Assembly: GCA_030602265.1 (NCBI GenBank)
Contig: JAUWAB010000022.1
Coordinates: forward strand, 1-59,946
DNA from: Prolixibacteraceae bacterium
Lineage (GTDB): Bacteria; Bacteroidota; Bacteroidia; Bacteroidales; Prolixibacteraceae
Reading direction: 5' to 3'
Length of the DNA stretch: 59,946 nt
The position numbers and the translations under genes are program-made. Positions within the stretch are counted from its first letter, which is position 1; each line of letters begins with the position of its first letter. This document shows positions 1 through 9,856 of this stretch, one piece after another. The notes beneath the pieces were generated by a model. That model saw only the letters and a list, made by a program, of their open reading frames with translations, searched no databases and was not told where the DNA came from.

Positions 1-692
1 GCTTCCGGAGTGGGAGCCTCAATGTTTACGGTCAGTCCCGCTTCTTTTACCGCCTGGGCCGTACTGGAGCCGAAAGAAGCAATCCTGGTGTCGTTCTGTT
101 TAAATTCAGGGAAATTCTGAAACAACGACTTGATTCCTGAAGGACTGAAAAATACGATGATGTCGTAATTAACATCCTTAAGGTCGGAAAGGTCGCTGCT
201 GACGGTCCTGTAAAAAACCGCCGAAGTGTATTTAAACCCGGCTTTATCAAGCAATTTGGGTATTTCCTGCGAATGAATATCGGATAACGGTAACAGATAT
301 TTTTCGTTTTTGTGTTTCTTCATGATATCCAGCAGATCGGGCATGGTCCCATTGGCATAGAAAATCTTACGTTTTCGGTACACTATGTACTTCTGAAGAT
401 AAAATGCAGCAGCTTCAGATATACAGAAGTACTTCATGGTATCGGGAATGGCAACCCTAAGTTCCTGGGCAAGCCTGAAAAAATGGTCAATTGAAGTACG
501 GCTGTTGAAAATAACGGCAGTATAATCAAGAATATGGATTCTGGTTTGCCTGAATTCCTTGGCAGTTACACCTTCAATCTCAGTAAACGGACGAAAGTCA
601 ATCTTTACATTTAAAGTATCCACAAGATCCGAATAAGGTGACTTTGCCGTTCCCGGATCAGGCTGTGATATGAGAATAGTCTTGATTTTCAA
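1..692 (-). CDS. hemD: Uroporphyrinogen-III synthase, C-terminus cut by window edge
   Basis: HemD closes hydroxymethylbilane to uroporphyrinogen III in cytoplasmic tetrapyrrole synthesis. About 230 codons are present and the gene runs off the left edge. The N-terminus (KIKTILISQP) is typical of Bacteroidota HemD. Later segments such as DIIVFFSPSGIQSLF and RIASFGSTAQAVKEAG match the family's second lobe. I chose a TTG start at 690-692: an in-frame TGA lies only two codons upstream, and no ATG gives the conserved first beta strand. The gene follows the DUF4271 gene by about 30 bases, a pairing common in this phylum, so they are probably co-transcribed. Family call is confident; the non-ATG start is inferred. 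Confidence 0.88.
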   Translation of the reverse strand, partial: MKIKTILISQPDPGTAKSPYSDLVDTLNVKIDFRPFTEIEGVTAKEFRQTRIHILDYTAVIFNSRTSIDHFFRLAQELRVAIPDTMKYFCISEAAAFYLQKYIVYRKRKIFYANGTMPDLLDIMKKHKNEKYLLPLSDIHSQEIPKLLDKAGFKYTSAVFYRTVSSDLSDLKDVNYDIIVFFSPSGIKSLFQNFPEFKQNDTRIASFGSSTAQAVKEAGLTVNIEAPTPE

Positions 693-724
693 TGCTCAAA
701 AATTTAAAGTTTCTTGTTCTGAAA

Positions 725-1684
725 TTATTCAGTTATCCATTTCAACATCAAAAGCAATGGTAAAATTTCGAGGGTACAAAGGTATAAAAAGAGATAAAAA
801 ATAGAAAATTGTTTTTTTAAGAAAATTTTGGCGCCTCTCCATAACAGAATCAGATATAAAATGAAAACAAGTGTCAGCCCGGCAAGAAACAAAGGGTATG
901 GACCCGGGACGGGTGACCAGGCGATAAAAGCCACAATAGGCAAAGACAAGATTCCCATTACCCGGATATGATTACTGAAATTATATAAAAACTCGCCGGT
1001 CTCAGCTGTTTTCCCGGTAACAAAGCCGACTGCCAGATACATCAATTTCTTAAGCATGAAAAATACCAGGACAACACCTACCGATATCAGAAAACTCAGG
1101 AAACCGCTTAATGGAATATTCAGGTTAAAATAGTAAGCTGCCTGGTATAGTAAAAGTCCGAAAACGAGATAACTGAAAATTTCAAGCCTGATTTCACCCT
1201 GGCCAAGGGACACATTCCTTTCCCTGAACATCCTCGAAGCGGTGGAATAGTTAAACAGGCTCTGGATCAGGTTACTGATATAACCTGCAAAAATATGTCT
1301 GACTGATGCAAATAATCCGAGAGTTGTAAAGATTATCAGAATAAACCAGTCCTGGCTGATCTCATTGACCACCCTGGAAGGAAGCACCAGGTCGGGTGGA
1401 GAAACGGAGATGTGCTCAACAGAAGCGGCCGGATGCAGTGAAATCTCCCTGTTATCGCCATGGAACATGCGGTTTACTTCCCTTATTCTCCAGTAGCGGA
1501 TCTGTTCAGGTGTAGGTACCGGCCTGACGGCATTGGAAGTAAGGGTATCGGGCATGGAATAACCGGTTCCATCTGTGAGCGTCATATCCTGGACAGTCTG
1601 ACCCTCTTCTCCGGGGTAAACCCCGGTTCCGATGAATGATTCAAAGGCAGAATAAGTATTGGAATCTGTATTTCCGTTTACCAT
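725..1684 (-). CDS. DUF4271 family integral membrane protein
   Basis: A membrane protein of about 319 residues. The first 120 residues are soluble and low in hydrophobicity. They are followed by several hydrophobic helices: one near WFILIIFTTLGLFASV, then a run of five or six in the C-terminal half (YLVFGLLLYQAAYYF, GFLSFLISVGVVLVFFML, VMGILSLPIVAFIAW and the last two). This architecture and the position next to hemD match the Bacteroidota DUF4271 family, whose function is not known. The frame stays open to an ATG at 1774, but that would run back into the small upstream gene, so the ATG at 1684 (MVNGNTDSN) is preferred. Part of the queD-polA-hemD minus-strand run. Confidence 0.75.
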   Translation of the reverse strand: MVNGNTDSNTYSAFESFIGTGVYPGEEGQTVQDMTLTDGTGYSMPDTLTSNAVRPVPTPEQIRYWRIREVNRMFHGDNREISLHPAASVEHISVSPPDLVLPSRVVNEISQDWFILIIFTTLGLFASVRHIFAGYISNLIQSLFNYSTASRMFRERNVSLGQGEIRLEIFSYLVFGLLLYQAAYYFNLNIPLSGFLSFLISVGVVLVFFMLKKLMYLAVGFVTGKTAETGEFLYNFSNHIRVMGILSLPIVAFIAWSPVPGPYPLFLAGLTLVFILYLILLWRGAKIFLKKQFSIFYLFLYLCTLEILPLLLMLKWITE

Positions 1685-1742
1685 GACTGTTGAATGAGGG
1701 TGCAAAGATACAATTAAAACATACCCGATATCAAAATCAATA

Positions 1743-1895
1743 TTACAGACAATTTTCCTGTTCGTACAACTCAAGCTGTTTCATTAATCCGAACAGCTCC
1801 AGTACGTCATAATCCCCGTCTTCCTTTTCGAGAATCTCCAGAAATCTTTGCAGGGCCTCCCTGTATTCTTCCTCTGTTGTTAACTTTTTATCCAT
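1743..1895 (-). CDS. 50-residue HigA-N-like small protein
   Basis: An open frame of 51 codons begins three bases after the polA stop (ATG at 1893-1895) and ends with TAA at 1743. The product starts MDKKLTTEEEYREALQRF and is strongly helical and acidic. It resembles the N-terminal dimerisation segment of HigA/COG5499-type antitoxins, in which a T-E-x-x-Y-x-x-A-L motif precedes an acidic linker and a Y-E-x-E motif. It lacks the helix-turn-helix that follows in those proteins, and there is no toxin gene beside it. Position and spacing suggest translation with polA. It may be a truncated antitoxin or a domesticated small helical protein. Family resemblance is by eye. Confidence 0.6.
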   Translation of the reverse strand: MDKKLTTEEEYREALQRFLEILEKEDGDYDVLELFGLMKQLELYEQENCL

Positions 1896-1898
1896 TTT

Positions 1899-4685
1899 TT
1901 AATGTGCATCCAGCCAATTCCGGGCCGACTTTATACCGACGGTCAAGGGAACATCCAGTTTAACGGCTTGCTCCATATTTTCCCTGACAATTCGTTCAAC
2001 CTGCTCCAGTTCGGCATCCAGCACATCAAAATTAAGTTCGTCATGCACCTGAAGTACCATCTGTGACTTCAGCCCGCGAATCCTGAACTCATCATGAATC
2101 CTGATCATGGCCATCTTAATGATATCGGCTGCTGACCCCTGAACCGGTGTGTTTATGGCATTCCTTTCGGCCATACCCCGCACTACAGCATTGCTTGAAT
2201 TAATGTCACTTAGATAACGCCGGCGACCCATAATTGTTTGCACATATCCTGCATTTCTGGCCATTTCGATCGATTTATCCATGTATTCCTTTACTTTGGG
2301 GAAATTCTCAAAATAACCGTCGATTAGCTCTTTGGCTTCAGATCTGGAGATGTTTAGCCGCTGGGAAAGCCCGAAGGCCGATATGCCGTAAATAATCCCG
2401 AAATTGGCTGTCTTGGCCTTTCTGCGCATGTCGGAAGTTACCTCACCGACCGGAACTTTATAGATCTTCGAGGCCGTGATGGCATGGATATCCTGGTCCA
2501 TTGCAAAAGCATCGAGCATCTGCGGATCCCCGCTTAATGCGGCCATAATCCGTAACTCTATCTGTGAATAGTCTGCTGAAAGAAACAAATGTTCGTCATC
2601 TGAAGGAATGAAGGCCCTCCGGATTTCCCTTCCGTTTTCGTCACGTATCGGAATGTTCTGAAGGTTCGGGTTATTTGAACTTAATCTGCCGGTAGCCGTA
2701 ACCGCCTGATTATATGAAGTATGTAATTTCCCGGTTTTGGAGTTTATCAATTCGGGCAAAGTTTCCACATAGGTATTCAGCAGTTTTTTCAGACCTCTGA
2801 ATTCCAGCACCTTTCCAATGATCGGATGCCTGTCTGACAGCTGCACCAGCACTTCTTCGCTGGTAGAGTACTGCTTGGTTTTGGTTAGCCTGGCATTGGG
2901 ATCTATCCGGAGTTTTTCAAAAAGTATTTCACCTAATTGCTTGGGAGAGGAAACGTTAAAATCCTGGCCGGCCAGGCGGATAATTTCCTGTTCCAGGACA
3001 ATAATCTGCTGCCGGAGTTCTTCCGCATAAACAGCCAGTGACCCGGTGTCGAGCCTGACCCCTGCCATCTCCATGTCGGTCAGCACCCCAACAAGCGGCA
3101 TTTCCAACTCCTCGAACAATGTGGTCAGCGCATTCTTTTCCAGCTCATCTGAGAGGACATCTTTCAACCGGTAGGTCAGGTCAGCATCTTCGCACGCATA
3201 ATCCCGCAACTTTTCCTTTGGGACAGAACGCATGGATATCTGGCTTCGCCCTTTGGGACCGATCAGGTTTTCGGTCGGTATTTTGACATAATTCAGCCAG
3301 GATTCACACAGGTAATCGAGGTTATGCTTCAATTCAGGCTGAATCAGGTAATGAGCCAGCATGGTATCGAACATTTTGCCTCTTACTTCCACACCGTACT
3401 GTCTGAGCATGAGCAGGTCAAACTTAAGGTTCTGGCCGATTTTCATTATCCGTTCGTCCTCAAATATTTCCCTGAACTCATTCACGACCCTGGTAGTTTC
3501 TTCCCGTCCCTGCGGCAGGGTAACACAAAAAGCCTCATGCTTCCTGAAAGAAAACGAAAGACAGACCAGCTCTGAGGAGTGAGGGTCCAGTCCGGTGGTT
3601 TCCGTATCAAAACAAAATTCCGGCTGAATGGAGAGTTCAGCCCTGAGGCTCGCCCTTTGCATCTCATTATCAACCAGGTAATACTGATGGGGAGTTGTAT
3701 GAATATTATCCTTCTCTGAAGCTGCAACAACCGGTTTTTGTTCTTCGGCAAATGCAAAAAGGCTTCCCTGTACAGGATCTGGCTTTACTTCCGGTCCGGG
3801 TTTCAGGTTCAGTCCGAGCCTGTCGATAAGTTGTCGGAACTCAAGGTCTTCGAAAAGGGCTTTAAGGGCAGGCAGATCCGGGATTTCCATTTTAAGGGCA
3901 TCCGGATTAAATTCAATAGGCACATCCAGAATAATGGTAGCCAGCACCCTGGATTTACGGACCTGGTCTTCATATGCTTCCAGGTTTTCCTTCTGTTTTC
4001 CCTTCAGTTTTTCGAGGTTCTGATAAATCCCATCGATACTGCCAAATTCACTGATCAGTTTCTGGGCATTTTTAGGTCCGATCCCCGGGCAACCGGGTAT
4101 GTTGTCGGCGGAGTCGCCCATCAGGCCCAACAGGTCGATGACCTGAAGCGGGGAATCTATCTCAAAGTTTTTTTTGACCTCCTCAATACCCCAGATCTCA
4201 TTATCATTTCCCGATTTTCCGGGTTTGTACATAAAAACCCTGTCGGTGACCAGCTGGGCATAATCCTTGTCGGGAGTCATCATATACGTAGTGTAACCCT
4301 CCCCGGAGGCTTTGAGGGCCAGCGTACCGATTACATCATCCGCCTCAAAGCCCTCCATTTCAATGATCGGTATTCTGAAAGCCTGGATCATTTTCCGGAT
4401 ATAGGGAATGGATGCCCGAAGGTCCTCTGGCATTTCCTGTCGGTTCGCCTTGTATTCAGGAAACATTTCGTGTCTGAAAGTAGGTTTCGACACATCGAAA
4501 ACCACCCCCAAATATTCAGGCTTTTCGGTCTCTAACAATTGCACGAGGGTATTGGCAAAGCCCAGGGCAGCTGAGGTATTCACTCCTTTGCTGTTAAACC
4601 GGGGATTCCGGATAAATGCAAAATAACTTCTGTAAATAAGGGCATATGCGTCTATCAAAAACAGTTTTTTGCTTGTATCGGTCAT
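1899..4685 (-). CDS. polA: DNA polymerase I
   Basis: Repair and Okazaki-fragment-processing polymerase of 928 residues with all three modules. The 5' nuclease domain (about 1-290) starts LFLIDAYALIYRSY and carries the acidic motif EGFEADDVIGTLA. The 3'-5' exonuclease domain (about 335-530) keeps its catalytic acids in FDTETTG (Asp360, Glu362), so proofreading is probably active. The polymerase domain (about 560-928) has motif A DYSQIELRI, the O-helix RRKAKTANFGIIYG and motif C VHDEL. Length matches full-size family members. It lies 13 bases downstream of queD and three bases upstream of a small ORF, in one minus-strand transcription unit. Confidence 0.98.
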   Translation of the reverse strand: MTDTSKKLFLIDAYALIYRSYFAFIRNPRFNSKGVNTSAALGFANTLVQLLETEKPEYLGVVFDVSKPTFRHEMFPEYKANRQEMPEDLRASIPYIRKMIQAFRIPIIEMEGFEADDVIGTLALKASGEGYTTYMMTPDKDYAQLVTDRVFMYKPGKSGNDNEIWGIEEVKKNFEIDSPLQVIDLLGLMGDSADNIPGCPGIGPKNAQKLISEFGSIDGIYQNLEKLKGKQKENLEAYEDQVRKSRVLATIILDVPIEFNPDALKMEIPDLPALKALFEDLEFRQLIDRLGLNLKPGPEVKPDPVQGSLFAFAEEQKPVVAASEKDNIHTTPHQYYLVDNEMQRASLRAELSIQPEFCFDTETTGLDPHSSELVCLSFSFRKHEAFCVTLPQGREETTRVVNEFREIFEDERIMKIGQNLKFDLLMLRQYGVEVRGKMFDTMLAHYLIQPELKHNLDYLCESWLNYVKIPTENLIGPKGRSQISMRSVPKEKLRDYACEDADLTYRLKDVLSDELEKNALTTLFEELEMPLVGVLTDMEMAGVRLDTGSLAVYAEELRQQIIVLEQEIIRLAGQDFNVSSPKQLGEILFEKLRIDPNARLTKTKQYSTSEEVLVQLSDRHPIIGKVLEFRGLKKLLNTYVETLPELINSKTGKLHTSYNQAVTATGRLSSNNPNLQNIPIRDENGREIRRAFIPSDDEHLFLSADYSQIELRIMAALSGDPQMLDAFAMDQDIHAITASKIYKVPVGEVTSDMRRKAKTANFGIIYGISAFGLSQRLNISRSEAKELIDGYFENFPKVKEYMDKSIEMARNAGYVQTIMGRRRYLSDINSSNAVVRGMAERNAINTPVQGSAADIIKMAMIRIHDEFRIRGLKSQMVLQVHDELNFDVLDAELEQVERIVRENMEQAVKLDVPLTVGIKSARNWLDAH

Positions 4686-4698
4686 AATGAATCAATTT

Positions 4699-5148
4699 TT
4701 ACGGATTATCTGTGGCAAACCATTCGGCATAAGAAGTGGCGGTTTCATAAAGCCGTATGCTGTACAGCGAAACATTTTCAGGCAACAGCGGCAAGAGGAT
4801 GGAAGCAATATACACCAGAATATTCTCGGTAGTTGGCTGAAATTCGACCACAAACAAACGGCTGGTAACTTCCCTGAACGCTTTTTGCTGCTCTTCATTA
4901 AACCGGTTGCTGATCAGCAGGGAATGGTCGAACACCTGAATGATGTGTTTGTTTACCAGCATCTTCAGTTCATGAAAATCCATGATCATCCCGTCTTTCG
5001 GGTGCCCCGGACTATTAATGGGTTTTCCGGAGAGGGTAATTTCAAGACCATAAGAATGGCCGTGAATATTTTGACAAAGCCCGTCGTAGCCATGCAGAAC
5101 GTGGGCCATTTCAAAATGAAATTTCTTGGTAATCCGAATTTCAGGCAT
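4699..5148 (-). CDS. queD: 6-carboxy-5,6,7,8-tetrahydropterin synthase (QueD/PTPS family)
   Basis: A 149-residue T-fold enzyme that converts dihydroneopterin triphosphate to 6-carboxytetrahydropterin in queuosine/7-deazaguanine synthesis. The zinc-binding histidines are visible at His16, His29 and His31. Cys25 with HGH at 29-31 forms the CxxxHGH signature that favours QueD over eukaryotic-type 6-pyruvoyl tetrahydropterin synthase. A C-terminal ETATSYAEW segment supplies the conserved substrate-binding Glu. No other queuosine genes are in the window. It is the first gene of the minus-strand run leading into polA, 13 bases away. Its upstream region (5149-5370) is shared with the divergent speA gene. 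Confidence 0.88.
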   Translation of the reverse strand: MPEIRITKKFHFEMAHVLHGYDGLCQNIHGHSYGLEITLSGKPINSPGHPKDGMIMDFHELKMLVNKHIIQVFDHSLLISNRFNEEQQKAFREVTSRLFVVEFQPTTENILVYIASILLPLLPENVSLYSIRLYETATSYAEWFATDNP

Positions 5149-5297
5149 ATTTTACTCTATAAAAACAGCCGTGAAATTACTCAAAAATCGGCACAGACGG
5201 ATTTGCATCCTGCGGTCTGTATAAACTTCTTTTCATTCAGCAAGTTGGTAAACCTGGCCTAAAGTCCTCAAAAAAAGGTTTCAATAACTTTTTTATA

Positions 5298-5305
5298 TAC
5301 TTTTG
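5298..5305 (+). promoter_or_regulatory. -7 element of speA promoter
   Basis: TACTTTTG fits the Bacteroidota TAnnTTTG element, 64 bases upstream of the speA ATG. No clear TTTG box lies 19 bases further upstream, so only the -7 half is supported. Confidence 0.5.
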
Positions 5306-5369
5306 CGCTCTGAGCGGTAAGTGACTCAGAACAATATTACATTATTAACCGGTAAATGAGATTTCTGAC

Positions 5370-7262
5370 ATGAGAAAATGGCGTATTGAAGATTCGGCCG
5401 AACTATACAACATCAATGGCTGGGGAATCAACTACTTCTCGATCAACGAGAAAGGCAACGTTGTGGTAACCCCCCGCAAGGATGGGGTTGAGGTAGACCT
5501 GAGGGAATTGGTCGATGAACTGCAATTGCGGGATGTTGCAACCCCGCTGCTTGTGCGCTTTCCGGATATTCTTGACAGCCGTATCGAAAAAATGAACAGC
5601 TGTTTTAAAATTGCGGCAGAAGAATACGAGTACAAAGCCCAGAACTTTATCATTTATCCTATTAAGGTAAACCAGATGCGCCAGGTGGTTGAAGAGATCG
5701 TAGGCCACGGGAAAAAATTCAACATCGGTCTTGAAGCAGGTTCCAAACCGGAACTTCATGCGGTAATTGCCATCAATACAGACAGCGATTCACTGATTAT
5801 CTGCAACGGGTACAAGGATGAAAGCTATATTGAACTGGCTTTGCTCGCCCAGAAAATGGGTCGCCATATATTTATCGTTGTCGAGAAGCTCAATGAACTG
5901 AAGTTGATTGCCAAGGTTGCCCGGAGGCTGAAGATCAGCCCGAACATTGGTATACGTGTCAAGCTGGCCAGTTCGGGAAGTGGTAAGTGGGAAGATTCCG
6001 GCGGTGACGTGAGCAAATTTGGGCTTACCTCCAGTGAACTGCTTGAGGCCATGGATTATCTGGAGCGCAGTAATATGAAGAAATGCCTGCGACTGCTTCA
6101 TTTCCACATTGGCAGTCAGGTAAATAAAATCCGAAGGATTAAGATTGCCCTGCGTGAGGCGGCCCAGTTCTATGTGCAGATGCACCTGGCCGGCTTCAAG
6201 GTTGAATTTGTGGATATTGGCGGCGGATTGGGAGTCGACTACGACGGGACACGTTCTTCGAACAGTGAAAGCAGCGTGAATTACAGTATCCAGGAATATG
6301 TAAACGATGCCACGGCCACGATGGTGGATGCTTCTGATAAAAATGGCATTCCGCATCCCAATATTATTACGGAATCCGGGCGGTCGCTCACGGCACACCA
6401 TTCCGTATTGATTTTTGAGGTACTCGAATCGACTTCGTTACCACGTTGGGATGAAGATATGGAGATATCGGAGAATGACCATGAACTGGTCAGGGAGCTT
6501 TACGACGCATGGGAACAGCTGAACCAGCCCAGGATGTATGAAACCTGGCATGATGCACAACAGATCAGGGAGGAAGCGCTTGACCTGTTCAGCCTGGGCA
6601 TGCTCGACCTGAAAACCAGGGCACAAATCGAAAGACTGTTCTGGTCTATCGCCAGGGAGATTCACCAGATGACTTCCAAGCTGAAGCATATTCCCGAAGA
6701 GCTGGTGACTTTGCCAAAATTGCTGTCCGACAAATTCTTCTGTAATTTTTCGCTGTTCCAGTCTCTGCCCGATTCATGGGCCATTGACCAGATCTTCCCG
6801 ATTATTCCGATTCAACGGCTGGATGAGAAACCCGACCGGTCGGCAACAATTCAGGATATTACCTGCGATTCCGATGGGAAAATCGACAACTTCATTTCCA
6901 CCAGGAACCTTTCCTATTACCTGCCGGTACATGCACTGAAGTCGAAGGAATCTTACTATATAGGTGTATTTCTGGTAGGAGCATACCAGGAAATCCTGGG
7001 TGACTTGCACAACTTGTTCGGCGATACCAATGCCGTTCATGTATCAGTCAACAGTAAAGGGTATGAAATCGACCAGGTTATTGATGGTGAGACTGTTGCT
7101 GAAGTTCTTGACTATGTGCAATATAATGCTAAAAAACTGGTAAGGACGGTGGAGACCTGGGTAACCACATCGGTAAAGGCAGGAAAGATTACAGCCGAAG
7201 AAGGAAAGGAGTTCCTGTCCAACTACCGTTCCGGCCTCTACGGATATACCTATCTGGAATAA
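5370..7262 (+). CDS. speA: Biosynthetic arginine decarboxylase
   Basis: PLP-dependent decarboxylation of arginine to agmatine, the first step of one route to putrescine and spermidine. The 630-residue length is that of the family. The PLP lysine is Lys99 in YPIKVNQ. The alanine-racemase-like barrel continues through LHFHIGSQ, the glycine-rich phosphate-binding motif FVDIGGGLGVDYDG and ITESGRSLTAHH. The C-terminal beta domain ends with YVQYNAKKL. The ATG at 5370 gives the family N-terminus (RKWRIEDSAELYNI). It is a single-gene unit with its own promoter element and a strong terminator. Downstream polyamine genes are not in the window. Confidence 0.96.
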   Translation: MRKWRIEDSAELYNINGWGINYFSINEKGNVVVTPRKDGVEVDLRELVDELQLRDVATPLLVRFPDILDSRIEKMNSCFKIAAEEYEYKAQNFIIYPIKVNQMRQVVEEIVGHGKKFNIGLEAGSKPELHAVIAINTDSDSLIICNGYKDESYIELALLAQKMGRHIFIVVEKLNELKLIAKVARRLKISPNIGIRVKLASSGSGKWEDSGGDVSKFGLTSSELLEAMDYLERSNMKKCLRLLHFHIGSQVNKIRRIKIALREAAQFYVQMHLAGFKVEFVDIGGGLGVDYDGTRSSNSESSVNYSIQEYVNDATATMVDASDKNGIPHPNIITESGRSLTAHHSVLIFEVLESTSLPRWDEDMEISENDHELVRELYDAWEQLNQPRMYETWHDAQQIREEALDLFSLGMLDLKTRAQIERLFWSIAREIHQMTSKLKHIPEELVTLPKLLSDKFFCNFSLFQSLPDSWAIDQIFPIIPIQRLDEKPDRSATIQDITCDSDGKIDNFISTRNLSYYLPVHALKSKESYYIGVFLVGAYQEILGDLHNLFGDTNAVHVSVNSKGYEIDQVIDGETVAEVLDYVQYNAKKLVRTVETWVTTSVKAGKITAEEGKEFLSNYRSGLYGYTYLE

Positions 7263-7284
7263 TACTTCCCGATGATGTTTGTGA

Positions 7285-7320
7285 AAAAAAGCGGCGGATC
7301 TGAAAGTTCCGCCGCTTTTT
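7285..7320 (+). terminator. Rho-independent terminator after speA
   Basis: An A-rich flank leads into GCGGCGGA, a short loop and TCCGCCGC, followed by a T tract, 23-60 bases after the speA stop. Stem pairing is perfect, and the flanking A and T tracts make it potentially bidirectional. Confidence 0.85.
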
Positions 7321-7530
7321 GCATGAAAAGACAAATGATTGAGATCCTTCGCTTTCACTTCAACCAATCAACCAATCAGGGTCATTAAAGACCGCATAAT
7401 TTGATTACGGACAGGTATTCGTGCAGGTTACATATACCCAATGTCTTAACATTTATTAACCACCAGCGTTCTTCCGGAGATTTGGACAATTATCAAACTT
7501 CAAATCCCAAAATTCATTTTTACTCTGCAG

Positions 7531-7561
7531 TTTGGCGGTTTACAGTTATTTTTTACTTTTG
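7531..7561 (+). promoter_or_regulatory. Promoter of tRNA-Arg gene
   Basis: TTTG at 7531-7534 and TACTTTTG at 7554-7561 are separated by exactly 19 bases. This is the full consensus for the primary Bacteroidota sigma factor. The -7 box ends 12 bases before the tRNA starts. The rest of the gap after the speA terminator (7321-7530) shows no gene. Confidence 0.8.
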
Positions 7562-7573
7562 CAGTCCAATTAT

Positions 7574-7648
7574 GGCCTCATAGTTCAAGGGATAGAACGG
7601 AAGTTTCCTAAACTTCAAATCCGCGTTCGAGTCGCGGTGAGGCTACCA
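7574..7648 (+). tRNA. tRNA-Arg (anticodon CCT)
   Basis: A full cloverleaf can be drawn. The acceptor stem GGCCTCA pairs with TGAGGCT, with a G-U first pair. The D stem is GTTC/GAAC, the anticodon stem GAAGT/ACTTC with loop TTCCTAA, and the T arm CCGCG-TTCGAGT-CGCGG. The discriminator base is A and CCA is encoded in the DNA. Anticodon CCT reads AGG arginine codons. The gene has its own consensus promoter, and a GIY-YIG nuclease remnant follows 22 bases downstream. Confidence 0.95.
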
Positions 7649-7670
7649 GAAATGTTAAACCCCTGCAGTC

Positions 7671-7829
7671 ATGTACTACACGTATGTCTTATATAGTCCT
7701 GGCCATAAACGTTTGTATAAAGGCCATTGTAAAAATCCCTATGAAAGACTCAAACAGCATAATTCAGTGAAAATATTGACTGCTAACAAAATTCTCTTTA
7801 AATTGGATAAACTATCAAAACAATTTTAA
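7671..7829 (+). pseudogene. Truncated GIY-YIG nuclease remnant
   Basis: An open frame of 52 residues starts MYYTYVLYSPGHKRLYKGHC and continues to NPYERLKQHNS. This contains the opening strand (the GIY position), the YxG motif, the catalytic-position Arg in ERL and the HN motif of small UvrC-like GIY-YIG proteins (usually 80-100 residues). After about residue 33 the resemblance stops. The rest (VKILTANKILFKLDKL) is lysine- and isoleucine-rich and lacks the second half of the domain with its Glu. I read it as a decayed copy beside a tRNA gene. A functional mini-protein is less likely. Confidence 0.65.
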
Positions 7830-7866
7830 TTTTGTTTGTCAAAATAAGTTGCAAATAAAACTTTGA

Positions 7867-9372
<1,506 letters not shown>

Positions 9373-9526
9373 CAAGACTCTTCAGGACAGTAATTACCGG
9401 TTTGGCTGTTCTGCTGAATGGTTTATAAAGACCGGACAGCGAATAGTTTCAGGCCATACACTTACACGGATGAAATTTCCATGATTGCATAAACACAAAC
9501 CGTTATGAAAAACCTTGCGGATGGAA

Positions 9527-9544
9527 CCCCGATAGCTATCGGGG
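9527..9544. repeat. 18-bp perfect palindrome between atpD and atpC
   Basis: CCCCGATAGCTATCGGGG is a perfect inverted repeat with no loop, in the 231-base atpD-atpC gap. I recall similar CCGATAGCTATCGG palindromes as dispersed intergenic repeats in Bacteroidota genomes (from memory, unverified). No T tract follows, so a terminator is unlikely. No second full copy was seen in the window. The rest of the gap shows no gene. Confidence 0.7.
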
Positions 9545-9603
9545 CCATGTGACCATTAAAAAAGAAAACAATTATTCACATGAATATAAAACCAGATTAG
9601 CGT

Positions 9604-9855
9604 ATGTATATTGAAATCGTAACACCTGAAGCGATGCTCTTCAGCGGAGAGGTAATACTGGTTGATGTTCCCGGAGCAGAAAGTCCTTTTGTCATGCTTA
9701 AGAACCATGCACCCATATTATCGCTGCTCGAAAAGGGTACCCTGAGGATTATTGAAGAGAGCGGCCGCGAAAGAAGCTTTGAAATAAGAGGTGGCATAAT
9801 CGAAAATATCCAAAACAAAATGGTTGCCCTGGTAGAACTCCGGAAACAAGAATAA
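9604..9855 (+). CDS. atpC: ATP synthase F1 subunit epsilon (short form)
   Basis: An 83-residue central-stalk subunit consisting of the N-terminal beta-sandwich only. The family opening IEIVTPEAMLFSGEV and the conserved PGAESPFVMLKNHAPILSLL region are present. The helical C-terminal domain that makes epsilon inhibitory in many bacteria (total length about 135) is absent. The short form is usual for this phylum. It ends one base before the glycosyltransferase start, so the two are probably translated from one message. Confidence 0.9.
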   Translation: MYIEIVTPEAMLFSGEVILVDVPGAESPFVMLKNHAPILSLLEKGTLRIIEESGRERSFEIRGGIIENIQNKMVALVELRKQE

Positions 9856-9856
9856 A

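Noticed and set aside
3738-4535. A 265-codon plus-strand frame inside polA
   Set aside because: It lies entirely antisense to the 5' nuclease and linker part of polA, which has clear catalytic motifs. Its product has no recognisable domain.
5790-6401. A 203-codon minus-strand frame inside speA
   Set aside because: Antisense to the PLP-barrel coding region of speA, whose conserved motifs fix the real frame. No motif in the antisense product.
7401-7583. A 60-codon plus-strand frame before tRNA-Arg
   Set aside because: It runs through the tRNA promoter into the tRNA itself and encodes no recognisable sequence.
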